Shown here piece by piece: positions 29,260-38,236 of a stretch of DNA of 64,000 nucleotides (the stretch's first letter is position 1; every line of letters starts with the position of its first letter). This DNA is from Janthinobacterium lividum (lineage in GTDB: Bacteria > Pseudomonadota > Gammaproteobacteria > Burkholderiales > Burkholderiaceae_D): the NCBI RefSeq assembly GCF_023509035.1, contig NZ_CP075583.1:4030001-4094000 (forward strand), read 5' to 3'. The notes under the pieces are model-generated. The model was not told the DNA's origin. It saw only the letters and a list, made by a program, of their open reading frames with translations, and ran no database searches. The translations under genes and the position numbers were made by a program.

Positions 29260-30168
29260 ATGGATATCCGCTCCTTGCGCTACTTCGTCGAAGTGGTCGA
29301 GCAAAACAGTTTTACGCGCGCGGCCAGCAAGTTGCACGTGACGCAGCCCACCGTCAGCAAGATGATTGCGCAACTGGAACAGTCGCTGGACCTGGCCTTG
29401 CTGGATCGCGCTGGCAAGCGTTTTACCCTGACGGACGCGGGCAAGGTGGTGCTGTCGCGCGCGCATGAGCTGCTGGCCCTGCACGCGGAACTGAAGGTGG
29501 AATTGCGCGACCTGCAACATCTGGAACGGGGCGAGCTACGGGTCGGCGTGTCGCCGCAGACGCATTCCACCCTGGCACCGTGGCTGGCCGAATACCACCA
29601 GCGCTATCCGGGCATCGAGCTGAAAATGTACGAGAGCGGCACGCAAGCCATCGAGCGCGACTTGCGCACGGGCACGGTGGAACTGGGCACCATGCTCGAC
29701 TATCCGGGCAATGCGGCCACCTGGCAGGATTTCGAGGCGCTGCCTCTCGTGCGTTCGCCTCTGTGCCTGCTGGCTGCACCCGGCTCGCCGTGGCAGGGAC
29801 GCTCTTCCGTGGCCCTGGCCCAGCTCGCCGACAGTCCCTTCATTTTCTACGGCGCCGCCTTCGCCCTGAATGACATCGTGCTGGACGCCTGCCAACGGGC
29901 CGGATTCGCCCCGCGCATCACGGGACGCAGCGGCCAGTGGGATTTCATTGCCTCGCTGGTGAGACTGGGCGTGGGCATCTGCCTGCTGCCGAAGATGTAT
30001 TGCGACACCCTGGAGCCAGCGCAGTTTGCCGTCATTCCCCTGGCCGGCCCGCCCGTGGAGTGGAATTTGATGCTGGCCTGGCGCCGCGGCGGACGGCTGT
30101 CTTTCGCCGCGCGCGCCTGGCTGGAGCTTGTCAGGGCGCGCATGGCGCAGCCAGGGCGATTACAATAG
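29260..30168 (+). CDS. LysR-family transcriptional regulator, CidR-like by context
   Basis: 302 aa. The N-terminal winged helix-turn-helix is typical (MDIRSLRYFVEVVEQNSFTR, AASKLHVTQPTVSKMIAQLE) and the effector domain follows from LRVGVSPQTHSTLAP. ATG at 29260 fits the family start; an upstream TTG would add four residues. It is transcribed away from lrgAB, so it most likely activates that pair and represses itself. The co-inducer is unknown; CidR of Gram-positive bacteria responds to acetate or pyruvate metabolism. Confidence 0.9.
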   Translation: MDIRSLRYFVEVVEQNSFTRAASKLHVTQPTVSKMIAQLEQSLDLALLDRAGKRFTLTDAGKVVLSRAHELLALHAELKVELRDLQHLERGELRVGVSPQTHSTLAPWLAEYHQRYPGIELKMYESGTQAIERDLRTGTVELGTMLDYPGNAATWQDFEALPLVRSPLCLLAAPGSPWQGRSSVALAQLADSPFIFYGAAFALNDIVLDACQRAGFAPRITGRSGQWDFIASLVRLGVGICLLPKMYCDTLEPAQFAVIPLAGPPVEWNLMLAWRRGGRLSFAARAWLELVRARMAQPGRLQ

Positions 30169-30193
30169 GCGCTCGCCAACCACCGCCAAGAAT

Positions 30194-31012
30194 ATGAAGA
30201 ACACAGGTAAAGCCAGACTGAAACGCACGGCAGGCTCGCTGCTGCTGGGATTGCTATGCACCGTGGGCCTGATGAGCGAAATGGGCTACGCCCAGGCCGC
30301 CATTCCCGTGTATGGCTATTTCGTCAAGAATGCCTATCCGCACGACCCCCAGGCGTTTACCCAGGGCTTGCTGTTCAAGGATGGCCATCTGTATGAAAGC
30401 ACGGGCCAGAACGGCCAGTCTTCGCTGCGCAAGGTGGAATTGACGACAGGCAAGGTGCTGCAGAAAAGCATGCTCGATAAAACAGTGTTTGGCGAAGGCA
30501 TCACGGACGTGGGTGATGAAATCCTTGGCCTGACGTGGATGTCGCAGACAGGTTATGTCTTCGACCAGAAAACCTTTAAACTCAAGCGCAAATTCAGCTA
30601 CCAGGGCGAAGGCTGGGGCTTGGCCAGCGACAGTCAATTCGTCTACATGAGCGACGGCACCTCCGCCATCCGCGTGCTCAATCCGAAAACCCTGGCCGAG
30701 ATCCGCCGCTTCGAAGTGAAGGCGGAAGGCCGCCCCATCGAACGCCTGAACGAACTGGAAATGGTCGACGGGGAACTGTTTGCCAATGTGTGGGGAGCGG
30801 ACGTGATCGCCCGCATCGACCCTGCCAGCGGTAAAGTTGTCGGCTGGATCGACTTGACGGGCTTGCTGCCACCGGGCCAGCGGGGCACGGCCAACCCGGA
30901 CGCCGTGCTCAACGGCATCGCCTGGGATGCGCGCGGCAAGCGCTTGTTTGTCACGGGCAAACTGTGGCCCAAGCTGTTCGAGATCGAGTTGATCGAAATC
31001 CAGCGCCATTGA
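30194..31012 (+). CDS. Glutaminyl-peptide cyclotransferase (glutamine cyclotransferase family)
   Basis: 272 aa with an N-terminal export signal (SLLLGLLCTVGLMSEMGYAQA). The mature protein has the plant-type glutaminyl cyclase motifs PHDPQAFTQGLLF, VFGEGITDVGDEI and RPIERLNELEMVDGELFANV of a five-bladed propeller. It converts N-terminal glutamine of exported peptides to pyroglutamate. It follows the LysR gene by 25 bases but is probably functionally separate. Confidence 0.9.
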   Translation: MKNTGKARLKRTAGSLLLGLLCTVGLMSEMGYAQAAIPVYGYFVKNAYPHDPQAFTQGLLFKDGHLYESTGQNGQSSLRKVELTTGKVLQKSMLDKTVFGEGITDVGDEILGLTWMSQTGYVFDQKTFKLKRKFSYQGEGWGLASDSQFVYMSDGTSAIRVLNPKTLAEIRRFEVKAEGRPIERLNELEMVDGELFANVWGADVIARIDPASGKVVGWIDLTGLLPPGQRGTANPDAVLNGIAWDARGKRLFVTGKLWPKLFEIELIEIQRH

Positions 31013-31093
31013 TGTTTCCTACCGGACAGTGTTGCTGACGACGAATCGTCTATGATGCTAATCCTTCGCCCAGTGCGACCTTTACAGGATGCC

Positions 31094-31954
31094 ATGCTGT
31101 CCCTTTCTTTTCCCCTGCGCCGCCTGGCGGCTGCCGCCAGCCTTGCTGTCGCCATCTTGCCCGCCGCGCAGGCGCAAGCGCCGTATGTGCCGGTGAGCAA
31201 ACAGTACGGCGACTTCGTCGTCACGCATGACCGCTTCGACCCGCTCGTCACTTTGTCTTTCCGCCAGCACGGCTACTGGCCTGGCGGCGCGCGCGAAGTG
31301 GTGGAAGTGCGGCCCCTCAAGGCCACGCGCGAAGGCCAGCCTATGCTGCTGGCCTTTACCAAGGGCTATACGGGCCAGGGCACGATACTCATCGGCGTGC
31401 AGAATGGCGAGCCGCTGATGCGCCCCCTCAGTCCCATGCAGCGCGACAACATGGTGCGCACGGAACGCGACCCCGAATGGGGCGTGCCGCAGCCGGGCCG
31501 CAGCGAAATACTGCTGTTCGCCCGCGACGGCCGCGCGCTCGATACGGGCACAGGCGAACTGTTGTGGTTTGACGTGCAGGACACCGTTACCGGCGATTAC
31601 GCGCCCGCCATGCTGGTCTCCGTCTCGCCCGACGGCCGGCGCGGCGCCTATCTCGCCAGGAAGCTGACCAAGCTGCAGATTATCGTTGCCACGCGTGACG
31701 ACGGCGTGGCCGGCGTCCTGGCCTTACCGCCCGACACCTATCAACGGTGGCTGAAGCCCTTGTCGGAGGCCGCTTCCGAACAGGCGGGCGCCGCCATCAA
31801 GGCGCGCCAGGGCCGCACGGATTCGAACCGCATCCGGCGCGAGCTGGAACTGGCCTGGTTCGGCCAGCAATTTCAATGGAAACAAGGCAAGAATGGCTGG
31901 CAAGTGACGGGGCTGGGCCTCAGTTCAACGCCGCCAGAAGGAAAACAGCCATGA
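31094..31954 (+). CDS. Exported protein of unknown function
   Basis: 286 aa with signal peptide SFPLRRLAAAASLAVAILPA. The start at 31094 has AGGA five bases upstream; the longer open frame from 31052 is less likely. The mature protein shows repeated beta-rich segments (QYGDFVVTHDRFDPLVTLSF, GTILIGVQNGEPL) and a basic C-terminal part with KLQIIVATRDDGVAGVL. No known domain is recognised. It overlaps the lipoprotein gene behind it by ATGA, so both act together or share expression. Confidence 0.75.
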   Translation: MLSLSFPLRRLAAAASLAVAILPAAQAQAPYVPVSKQYGDFVVTHDRFDPLVTLSFRQHGYWPGGAREVVEVRPLKATREGQPMLLAFTKGYTGQGTILIGVQNGEPLMRPLSPMQRDNMVRTERDPEWGVPQPGRSEILLFARDGRALDTGTGELLWFDVQDTVTGDYAPAMLVSVSPDGRRGAYLARKLTKLQIIVATRDDGVAGVLALPPDTYQRWLKPLSEAASEQAGAAIKARQGRTDSNRIRRELELAWFGQQFQWKQGKNGWQVTGLGLSSTPPEGKQP

Positions 31955-32598
31955 CAAACCCTAAACTTATCGCCGGCTGCTTCGCCGCCTCCTTGCTGGC
32001 CGGCTGCGTGCACGGCGAAATGTTCCCCAAGGATTATCTGGCGCAAGATATCGACAAGCAACAAGCGTTGCTGGAACTGGACGTGGTCTTCGGGCAAGTG
32101 CCCGATGACAAGCTGACGTCGCGCGTGACGGCCCGCAATACCGTGGAATACACGGGCGCGCCGCATATCGTCGTGCCGTTTTACCAGAAGGGCCTTGGTT
32201 TCGACCAGGGTTTTGCAGGCACTTACATGTTTGCCGTCGTGTATCCGGTTGCCAAGGTCGAGACAGCCACGGCCAGCAGCCGCGTCTTCGGCCAGAAACT
32301 CGATGGCCAGCAGCCGGGCAGCCCGCGCTACCGCTTCCGCGTGCCGGGCAAGGCGCAGTGGAACAGCAATGAAACCTTCATGCTGAGCTTTGAACGCAAG
32401 GGCCGCCGCGAAGAAATCACTTTCCGTTTCAGCAACGAGCAAAGCTGCCCGTCCGCCTTCCTGGCCACCACGCCAAAATATGGCTTCCCCATCAAGGTTA
32501 TCGCCACGTTCAAGGATAATAAAGGCTGCCTGAAAGTGTGCGACAGCCGCGACCAGTCGCCGGGTTTTTGCGCCTTCCAGCCGCCGCCGGCGGCTTGA
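31951..32598 (+). CDS. Lipoprotein of unknown function
   Basis: 215 aa with a lipoprotein signal (lipobox LLAGC) starting at 31951, coupled by ATGA to the exported protein upstream. The mature part contains a beta-rich domain (KLTSRVTARNTVEYTGAPHI) and four cysteines in the C-terminal third (EQSCPSAF, KGCLKVCDSRDQSPGFC) that could form two disulfides. Function not recognised. Confidence 0.75.
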   Translation: MTNPKLIAGCFAASLLAGCVHGEMFPKDYLAQDIDKQQALLELDVVFGQVPDDKLTSRVTARNTVEYTGAPHIVVPFYQKGLGFDQGFAGTYMFAVVYPVAKVETATASSRVFGQKLDGQQPGSPRYRFRVPGKAQWNSNETFMLSFERKGRREEITFRFSNEQSCPSAFLATTPKYGFPIKVIATFKDNKGCLKVCDSRDQSPGFCAFQPPPAA

Positions 32599-32632
32599 GC
32601 GGCAATGGCGACAGAGTAATACCTGCAGACGT

Positions 32633-32655
32633 AAAAAGGCCGATGAAAATCGGCC
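32633..32655 (-). terminator. Intrinsic terminator of the DUF3297 gene
   Basis: On the minus strand GGCCGAT-TTTC-ATCGGCC is followed by TTTTT, a perfect 7-bp stem with a 4-base loop. It lies 23 bases after the DUF3297 stop and also separates it from the convergent lipoprotein gene. Confidence 0.85.
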
Positions 32656-32678
32656 TCGATGACAACTGCATGTGTTGC

Positions 32679-32927
32679 TTAGCGGTAAAACGCTTCGACT
32701 TTGCCCTTCAGCTTGATCTGCAGCGGACGGCCGCGGCGGTCGAGGGACTTGGTGGAAGCGACCTTGATCCAGCGTTCGCTGATGCAATATTCTTCTACGT
32801 CAAGACGTTCCTTGTCGTTGAAGCGGATGCCGACGTCATTCTCGAACACGGCTGCAACGTGGTAAGGGCTGCTAGGGTCGATCGACAGGCGATCGGGCAA
32901 TGGGGGTAAGGTGGTGGTATCGTTCAT
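32679..32927 (-). CDS. DUF3297 family protein
   Basis: 82 aa small soluble protein. The sequence from PDRLSIDPSSPYHVAAVFE through GIRFNDKERLDVEEYCISE to QIKLKGKVEAFYR matches the DUF3297 family end to end. The biochemical role is unknown; such proteins have been noted as glutathione-peroxidase-annotated or stress-related in some genomes without proof. Start 32927 was chosen by family length; a longer open frame exists. Confidence 0.85.
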   Translation of the reverse strand: MNDTTTLPPLPDRLSIDPSSPYHVAAVFENDVGIRFNDKERLDVEEYCISERWIKVASTKSLDRRGRPLQIKLKGKVEAFYR

Positions 32928-33037
32928 GGGCGTAATTATCACCCAAAATGCCGATCCAGACAACGGGGAGCGCAAGCTTATCTGGGCGCCTGCGACATGG
33001 CGCAGCCGTATTTCCCGTCCCGGCCTTGCTTCTGCCT

Positions 33038-33439
33038 CTACAGATGCCGCGTTTCCTGCGGCGGCGTGTTCCACTCGTCATGCCAGCCATCGACAAAGGT
33101 AACGGGCACCCGGGCCAGTTCGGCCACCGAGGCATCGTCGAGGCAGTTGACGCCGATGCCGACAAACGGGCCGCTGCGCGCAGAATCGCCGCGGCAAAAC
33201 GGGCGCACGCCACAGTGGCGGCAAAAATAGTGCCGCTCGCGGCCCACGCCGAAGCGGTATTCGCTCAAGGCCGCTTCACCGGCCAGCAGGCGGAAGGCCG
33301 TGGGCGGCACTTGGCTGGCCCAGCAACGGATTTTCAGGCAATACGAGCAGTTGCAGCGCAGGCTGGGGGCCGCCAGGTCGATCTCGGCCGCGAAACGCAC
33401 ACTGCCGCAGTGGCAACTGCCATGGTAGGTTTTTTTCAT
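33038..33439 (-). CDS. GFA (CENP-V/GFA) domain protein
   Basis: 133 aa single-domain protein with the GFA zinc-site pattern: CHCGSVRF, CNCSYC and FCRHCGVRPFCRG. The family includes glutathione-dependent formaldehyde-activating enzyme, but most members have no proven function. It starts 11 bases behind the ABC exporter of the peptide cluster and may be cotranscribed with it. Whether it serves that pathway is open. Confidence 0.88.
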   Translation of the reverse strand: MKKTYHGSCHCGSVRFAAEIDLAAPSLRCNCSYCLKIRCWASQVPPTAFRLLAGEAALSEYRFGVGRERHYFCRHCGVRPFCRGDSARSGPFVGIGVNCLDDASVAELARVPVTFVDGWHDEWNTPPQETRHL

Positions 33440-33450
33440 CGTGGCCTACT

Positions 33451-35224
33451 TTACAGGGTTGCCGTACTGTCATGCAACTGCTGGAATTGCGACAACTGCT
33501 GCTGCATCAGCCGCGCATACTGGCCGCCAGCGCGCAGCAGCTCGGCGTGCGTGCCTTGCTGGCAAATCCTGCCCTGGTCCATGACGATGATGCGGTCCGC
33601 TTTCACGATGGTGGAGAAGCGGTGGGCGATGATGATGGTGGTGCGTCCTTGCATCAGCGTATCGAGGGCGCGCTGCACCTGCTGTTCGCTGGCGGCGTCG
33701 AGGGCGCTGGTGGCTTCATCCAGGATGAGGATTTTCGGCGCGCGCAGAATGGCGCGGGCAATCGCGATGCGCTGCTTCTGTCCACCGGACAATTGCACGC
33801 CCCGTTCGCCCACCAGGGTCTCGTAGCCGTCAGGAAAGGCCGCAATGAAGTCGTGGGCGTGCGCCAGGCGCGCCGCCGCGACCATCTCTTCGCGCGTCAC
33901 TTGCCGGTCCGGCACGGCAAAGCCGATATTGTCGCCGATGCTGCCGGAAAACAGGGCCGGTTCCTGTTCCACCACGGCCATTTGGCGGCGCAGCTGCGCC
34001 ACACCGAGCACGCGCGCATCGATGCCGTCGAACTGCAGGCTGCCCGCGTCAGGCTGGTAATGGCCCAGCACGAGGCTGGCGATGGTGGACTTGCCCGCAC
34101 CCGAAGCGCCGACCAGGGCGATTTTTTTCGCCCGCACGTATGGCCAGACTGACGCCGTCGAGTGCCGTGACCTGCGTGCGCTCGGGATACGAAAAGCGCA
34201 GCTCGCGCAGCGCGATATGGCCGGCCAGTGGCGGTTGCGGCGCCGCCTCGGACACGGCACGGTGGCTGCGCAGAATCTCGAAGATGCGGTCGGTCGAGCC
34301 CATGGTGCGCATCCAGGTGTTCCAGAATTCGCTGATGGAGCCGGCCGTGTCCGTCACCATGCTGGCATAGATGACGAAGGCCGTCAGCTCGCCCACGCTC
34401 AGGCTGCCCTGGCCGATCAAATGGGCGCCGAAGCACAGCGTGGTCAGCAGGGCCACGAAGGCAAGCAAACCCTGCGCACCCTGGAACACTGCCAGCAGCC
34501 GCGTGCCGGCCAGCGATACGCCCAGCAGTTCTCTCATGGCTTGCGCGTAGCGGGCCATGGCGCCGCCTTGCTGGTTGAACGCTTGCACCAGGCGCGCATG
34601 GGCAAAGTATTCCTGCGCCACCTTGCCGCTGGCGGCCAGGCTGGCTGAAATGGCCCGCGCGCGCTGCCGGTAATTGCTGCCTGATAACTTACCCAGATAC
34701 AGGCTGATGGGAATGAACAGGGCCAGGGGCAGGCTCAGCATCGGTGACAAATGCAGCAGCATGGCGATGCCACCCACAAAGACGCACAGCGAGCGCAGGG
34801 CATTGGCCGCGCCGATGGTCAGGCTTTCATGCAAGGCCGATACGTCGGATGTGAGCCGGCTGTTCAGTTCGCCGCCGTGATGTTTGTCGAAGAAGGTGAT
34901 GGGCTGGTTGATCACCACGTCGAACAGGCGCCGGCGCACGCCCATGACGATCATGTGGCCGCTTGACTGCAGCAGGTAGAAGCGCGCGGCCGAGGCCAGC
35001 GCATACAACAGGCTGAAGACCAGCATGGCGGCGACCATGCCAGGCGTGACGCCGCGCCGCGTCAGTGCCGCCACGTTGTCGATGAAATACGCGATGGCTT
35101 GCGGGAAGGCCAGCTGCGCACCCACGGTGAGGGCCATGCACAGCAAGCCGGCGGCAATGCGCCAGCGCACGGGATACAGCAGGCGCAGGCGTTCAAAATG
35201 CGGGCCGAAGTGTATATGCCTCAT
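33451..35224 (-). CDS. ABC exporter, fused permease-ATPase (apparent frameshift)
   Basis: About 590 aa. A six-helix exporter domain (RWRIAAGLLCMALTVGAQLA through ELTAFVIYASMVTDTAGS) is followed by an ATPase with Walker A GASGAGKSTIASLV, signature QLSGGQKQRIAIARA and Walker B ILILDEATSALD. The frame breaks just before Walker A at a run of seven A on the coding strand (T7 at 34122-34128); six A restore SLAIRAGEKIALVGASGAGK. There is no N-terminal C39 peptidase, so leader removal would need another protease. It overlaps the MauD-like gene by ATGA. Likely exports the mature ATP-grasp peptide. Confidence 0.88.
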
Positions 35225-35775
35225 GCGGCGCGCTCCTCTGCCGTATCGTCAGCCAGTTGTCCGACGAGGGCCAGCCAGTCTTCGTCGCCGATCAGGCCGG
35301 CCGCTTCCACTGTGCCCAGGTGACTGACGAATACATAGGAGGGCGAGCTCATCAGCGGATTTACGCGCCGATAGTCGCGCAGCGCAAGCCGCGCCGTGAC
35401 GGCCCGCAGGCTGTTGCCGGGCAAAAAGGCGCGCAGCCGGCGGGCCGGCTCTTCGCTGAGCAGCCACAGGGCCAGGCCGGCTTCCCGCGCCAGCGGCAGC
35501 AGCCGTTCGATGCCGGCCAGCTTTTCCTCGCATTTCGGGCAGCGGCTGGCTAGGAACAGCAGCACGGTCGCCTGGCCGCCCGCGCCCGGTTGAAAACGCG
35601 CGCCGCCAGCCAAGGGACGGGCTTGCACGGCAGGCAAGGGCTGGCCCGGCACCAGCGCCGTGGGCGCGGTGCGTTCGCGGCGGCTGGCGCGCAGCACGGC
35701 CAGGCTGAGCCAGATATTGCCGGCAAGGGCAAACGCCAGCGCCGCCAGCACCAGTTGCAAGATCGTGGAATCCAT
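35221..35775 (-). CDS. MauD/TlpA-like membrane-anchored redoxin
   Basis: 184 aa. An N-terminal helix (LQLVLAALAFALAGNIWLSL) anchors a thioredoxin-fold domain with active-site motif CPKC in LLFLASRCPKCEEKL. MauD-type proteins act as thiol-disulfide exchange partners of MauE. The start at 35775 overlaps the MauE-like stop by one base (TGATG). In this cluster it probably handles thiols of the peptide, which has two conserved cysteines, or of its processing enzymes. That role is inference. Confidence 0.8.
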   Translation of the reverse strand: MDSTILQLVLAALAFALAGNIWLSLAVLRASRRERTAPTALVPGQPLPAVQARPLAGGARFQPGAGGQATVLLFLASRCPKCEEKLAGIERLLPLAREAGLALWLLSEEPARRLRAFLPGNSLRAVTARLALRDYRRVNPLMSSPSYVFVSHLGTVEAAGLIGDEDWLALVGQLADDTAEERAA

Positions 35776-36296
35776 CAGTCGGCCTTTGCCAAAGTGGCGA
35801 TCTCGTGCAGGGAAATCGTGGCCACGCAGACGATGGCCGCCAGGCCGGCGGCCAATACAGTGGTGGCGATGGGCACGGCCTTGTCTTGCGCCAGCGCAAA
35901 GTAGGCGCCGTTGATGCCGACTACCAGCACATTGCGCAGCAAGTCGTAGCGCGAGACGGGACGCGCTGCTTCGCCAAAACAACTGCAGCGCACCACGCTG
36001 TGCGTGAAGTAACGGTAGATCAGGATGGCGGTGAGCGTGCTCAGCAGCAATAGCGACAGCAACATCGGCAGACGCGTGCCGCCGGCCAGCAGCCAGCAGG
36101 CCAGCAGCAGCTCTGCCGCCACCAGGGCGGGCGCGGCCACGCTGGCGGCGGCGGGCGCCGCGCCGAACGAGGTAGCCAGATTGTCGCGGAAGGCGGCATA
36201 ACTGCGCAGCTTGCCCACGCTGGCCGCCAGCAGCAGCAAGGCGATGCTGCAGCGCGCGATATCGGCCAATAGCGCGGACAGAAGGGGCGTCAGCAT
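35775..36296 (-). CDS. MauE/DoxX-family redox membrane protein
   Basis: 173 aa with four helices. It has the family features LLLLAASVGKLRSYAAFRDN and a cysteine pair in VRCSCFGE at the membrane face. MauE proteins pass electrons across the membrane to a MauD-like redoxin, in the manner of DsbB/DsbD systems. The start at 36296 lies inside the end of the protease gene (7-base overlap). Confidence 0.82.
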   Translation of the reverse strand: MLTPLLSALLADIARCSIALLLLAASVGKLRSYAAFRDNLATSFGAAPAAASVAAPALVAAELLLACWLLAGGTRLPMLLSLLLLSTLTAILIYRYFTHSVVRCSCFGEAARPVSRYDLLRNVLVVGINGAYFALAQDKAVPIATTVLAAGLAAIVCVATISLHEIATLAKAD

Positions 36297-37168
36297 GCGG
36301 GCGCCACTTGCCTGCTCCACAGGGGCGCGAAGCCGCCCGGACGCTGGCGCCGCAGTTGCACGCCGTCGCGCGACGCCAGCAGGGCATCGTTCCACGCTTC
36401 GTCGGGCGCGCTGCGCAGGGCGCCACCTATGCTCGCCTGTAATTGCGTCGAGATGGCCCAGCCCAGCCGTTCGGCGTGGGCATCGCGCGCCATGTGCAAG
36501 CCCAGCTGGGCCAGCTCTTCGCGCGTCAAGGCATAGTTATGCGAGTGATACCCGGTCACCAGTTGCGCGACGATGGCGCGCCGCGCCTCGGGTGTGGCCT
36601 CGGGCAACTGCCAGGCCAGCAATTCCTCGCCGATCTGCGCCAGTTCCAGGGTGGTGCGGTAAAAGGCCGTTAGGGAAGGGGGAAAGATGCTGCCGCACAA
36701 CAGGGACAACGATTGTTGGCGCGCTTCGCTGGCATCTACGCCGAACCACTGCTGCGCCATGTCGCCGAAAACCTTGATGTCGAGGCTGGAAAAGGCGCCG
36801 CCGTCGACGCCATCGAGCTGCGGGTCGATGGGCGAGAACAAGGCCAGGTCGCCGGCGATGATTTCATCCGCGCCCAGGGCCAGCAAGGTGGCGGCCGACT
36901 GGCAGTGGAAGGGCACGATAAAGCTCAGGTGGCGCGCATGCTGGCGCAGCAGAAGGGCGATGCGGCGCGCCGCATTGACGATGCCGCCGCGTCCGTGCAG
37001 CACCACGTCGAGACGCGCCACGGGCCCGATGCCCTGGCACAGCTCGTACAGGGCCGGCAGCAGTTCCATGTCCAGGTGGGAGGCGGCCAGGACGATGGCC
37101 CGGCTGTCTCGTACCTGTTCCAGTTCGCGCAGCTGCGACGGCAGCAGGTTCAGGTCTGGCTGCGGCAT
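36290..37168 (-). CDS. Clp-fold serine protease, serine dehydrogenase proteinase family
   Basis: 292 aa, soluble. The Clp/crotonase-type core is clear: DVVLHGRGGIVNAARRIALL, the probable nucleophile serine in PFHCQSAATLLALGADEI, and LFSPIDPQLDG. These match the SDH_protease family. Start 37168 overlaps the ATP-grasp gene by 19 bases. Because the exporter lacks a leader peptidase domain, this enzyme is the best candidate for cutting the precursor leader, but that has not been shown for the family. Confidence 0.85.
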   Translation of the reverse strand: MPQPDLNLLPSQLRELEQVRDSRAIVLAASHLDMELLPALYELCQGIGPVARLDVVLHGRGGIVNAARRIALLLRQHARHLSFIVPFHCQSAATLLALGADEIIAGDLALFSPIDPQLDGVDGGAFSSLDIKVFGDMAQQWFGVDASEARQQSLSLLCGSIFPPSLTAFYRTTLELAQIGEELLAWQLPEATPEARRAIVAQLVTGYHSHNYALTREELAQLGLHMARDAHAERLGWAISTQLQASIGGALRSAPDEAWNDALLASRDGVQLRRQRPGGFAPLWSRQVAPAC

Positions 37169-38169
37169 ACGGCTCCTTCGATCAGGGTTGCGGCCACGCT
37201 TTCCAGCAGGGGCAAGGCGGGCACCAGTTGTTGCACATATAAAAATTGACCAACAGGATTGTTTTCGAGGAAAACATACTCGCCCTGCGGCGTGACGATG
37301 AGGTCCAGCGCGCCATACTCGAGGCCATAGCTGTGCACAAAATCGAGGCAGCGCTGGCGTATGTCGTCCGGCAAGGTGCACGCCTCATAGCGGATGGGGG
37401 CCGACATGTCGCGCGAATCGATGGCCGTGCGCGCATCGTCCTGGGAATACAGGCGCGCGGCAAACAGTTGCTTGCCGATTACGGTAATCCGCAGTTCGTA
37501 TTGCTTGGCGATATATTCCTGGAACTGGCAGCTCAGTTCGCTGACGGCATCCAGGCTGTCGAGCATGGCATCGTCGACGATGGTGGTGCCGATGCCGATG
37601 CCGGCGCTGACCCTGTCAACGTCGTCGACGGCTTCGGCGGCCAGGCTGGGCGTGGACATGCTCTTGAAAATGATGGGACCTTTGACGCCCGCGCGGAAAG
37701 CGCGCACGTCGTCGGGCACGTTGGTGATCACGGTGGCGGGTACGCGAAAGCCCATGCGCGCGGCCCGCGCAAGCTGTTCGCCTTTCCATTGTGCGCCGCG
37801 CAGGGCCAGCGGATGGCTGAGCCAGTAGCAATCGAGCCCGTACAGCACGCTGAAGATGGCTTGCTCCGTTTCCAGCTGAGCGTAGGCGCGTTCCTGCAGT
37901 GTCAGCTCGGCGCTGGCGTAGGCATAGTCGGCCGCCTTGCGTATCCAGACGGCGCCCACTTGCTGCAAGTCAAGCCAGTCGCCATCGGGCAAGTGGCGCA
38001 AGCGCGCGCTGGCGCGGCCGTCCTGCAGGCGCTGGCACAGCTGGTAATCGCGGGGAAAGGCGTCGAGGTCGATACGGAAGGGAGCATGGCCGCGGGCGGC
38101 GAGGATGGATGCGACCAGGTCGACGTGCAGATCGCCGCTATGGCTGATAATCAAGACCTTTTTGTGCAT
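37150..38169 (-). CDS. MvdC/MvdD-type ATP-grasp peptide ligase
   Basis: 339 aa, the usual size of graspetide ligases. An N-terminal pre-ATP-grasp domain (VLIISHSGDLHVDLVASIL, AVWIRKAADYAYASAEL) leads to the ATP-binding half with GPIIFKSMSTPSL, QEYIAKQYELRITVIGKQLF and the metal-binding end YGALDLIVTPQGEYVFLENN. MvdC and MvdD of microviridin synthesis make side-chain esters or amides between Ser/Thr/Lys and Asp/Glu in a precursor peptide. Two matching precursor genes lie directly upstream, behind a terminator-like hairpin. Confidence 0.87.
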   Translation of the reverse strand: MHKKVLIISHSGDLHVDLVASILAARGHAPFRIDLDAFPRDYQLCQRLQDGRASARLRHLPDGDWLDLQQVGAVWIRKAADYAYASAELTLQERAYAQLETEQAIFSVLYGLDCYWLSHPLALRGAQWKGEQLARAARMGFRVPATVITNVPDDVRAFRAGVKGPIIFKSMSTPSLAAEAVDDVDRVSAGIGIGTTIVDDAMLDSLDAVSELSCQFQEYIAKQYELRITVIGKQLFAARLYSQDDARTAIDSRDMSAPIRYEACTLPDDIRQRCLDFVHSYGLEYGALDLIVTPQGEYVFLENNPVGQFLYVQQLVPALPLLESVAATLIEGAVCRSQT

Positions 38170-38195
38170 TTCGGGGCCTGCGGTAAAGGAAGATG

Positions 38196-38221
38196 AAAAA
38201 GCCTTGTCGTGGCAAGGCTTT
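38196..38221 (-). terminator. Intrinsic terminator or attenuator between precursor and ligase genes
   Basis: On the minus strand AAAGCCTTG-CCACGA-CAAGGCTTT is followed by further T (TTTTT in all), a 9-bp perfect stem. It lies between the stop of the 63-aa precursor and the start of the ATP-grasp ligase. This layout lets substrate peptides be made in excess over their enzymes. Confidence 0.85.
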
Positions 38222-38236
38222 CAGCTGGCGCAAGTA

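Noticed and set aside
34122..34128. Programmed frameshifting at the A7 run in the ABC exporter
   Set aside because: The shift falls just before Walker A, so unshifted product would be useless, and similar one-base breaks affect many unrelated genes in the window.
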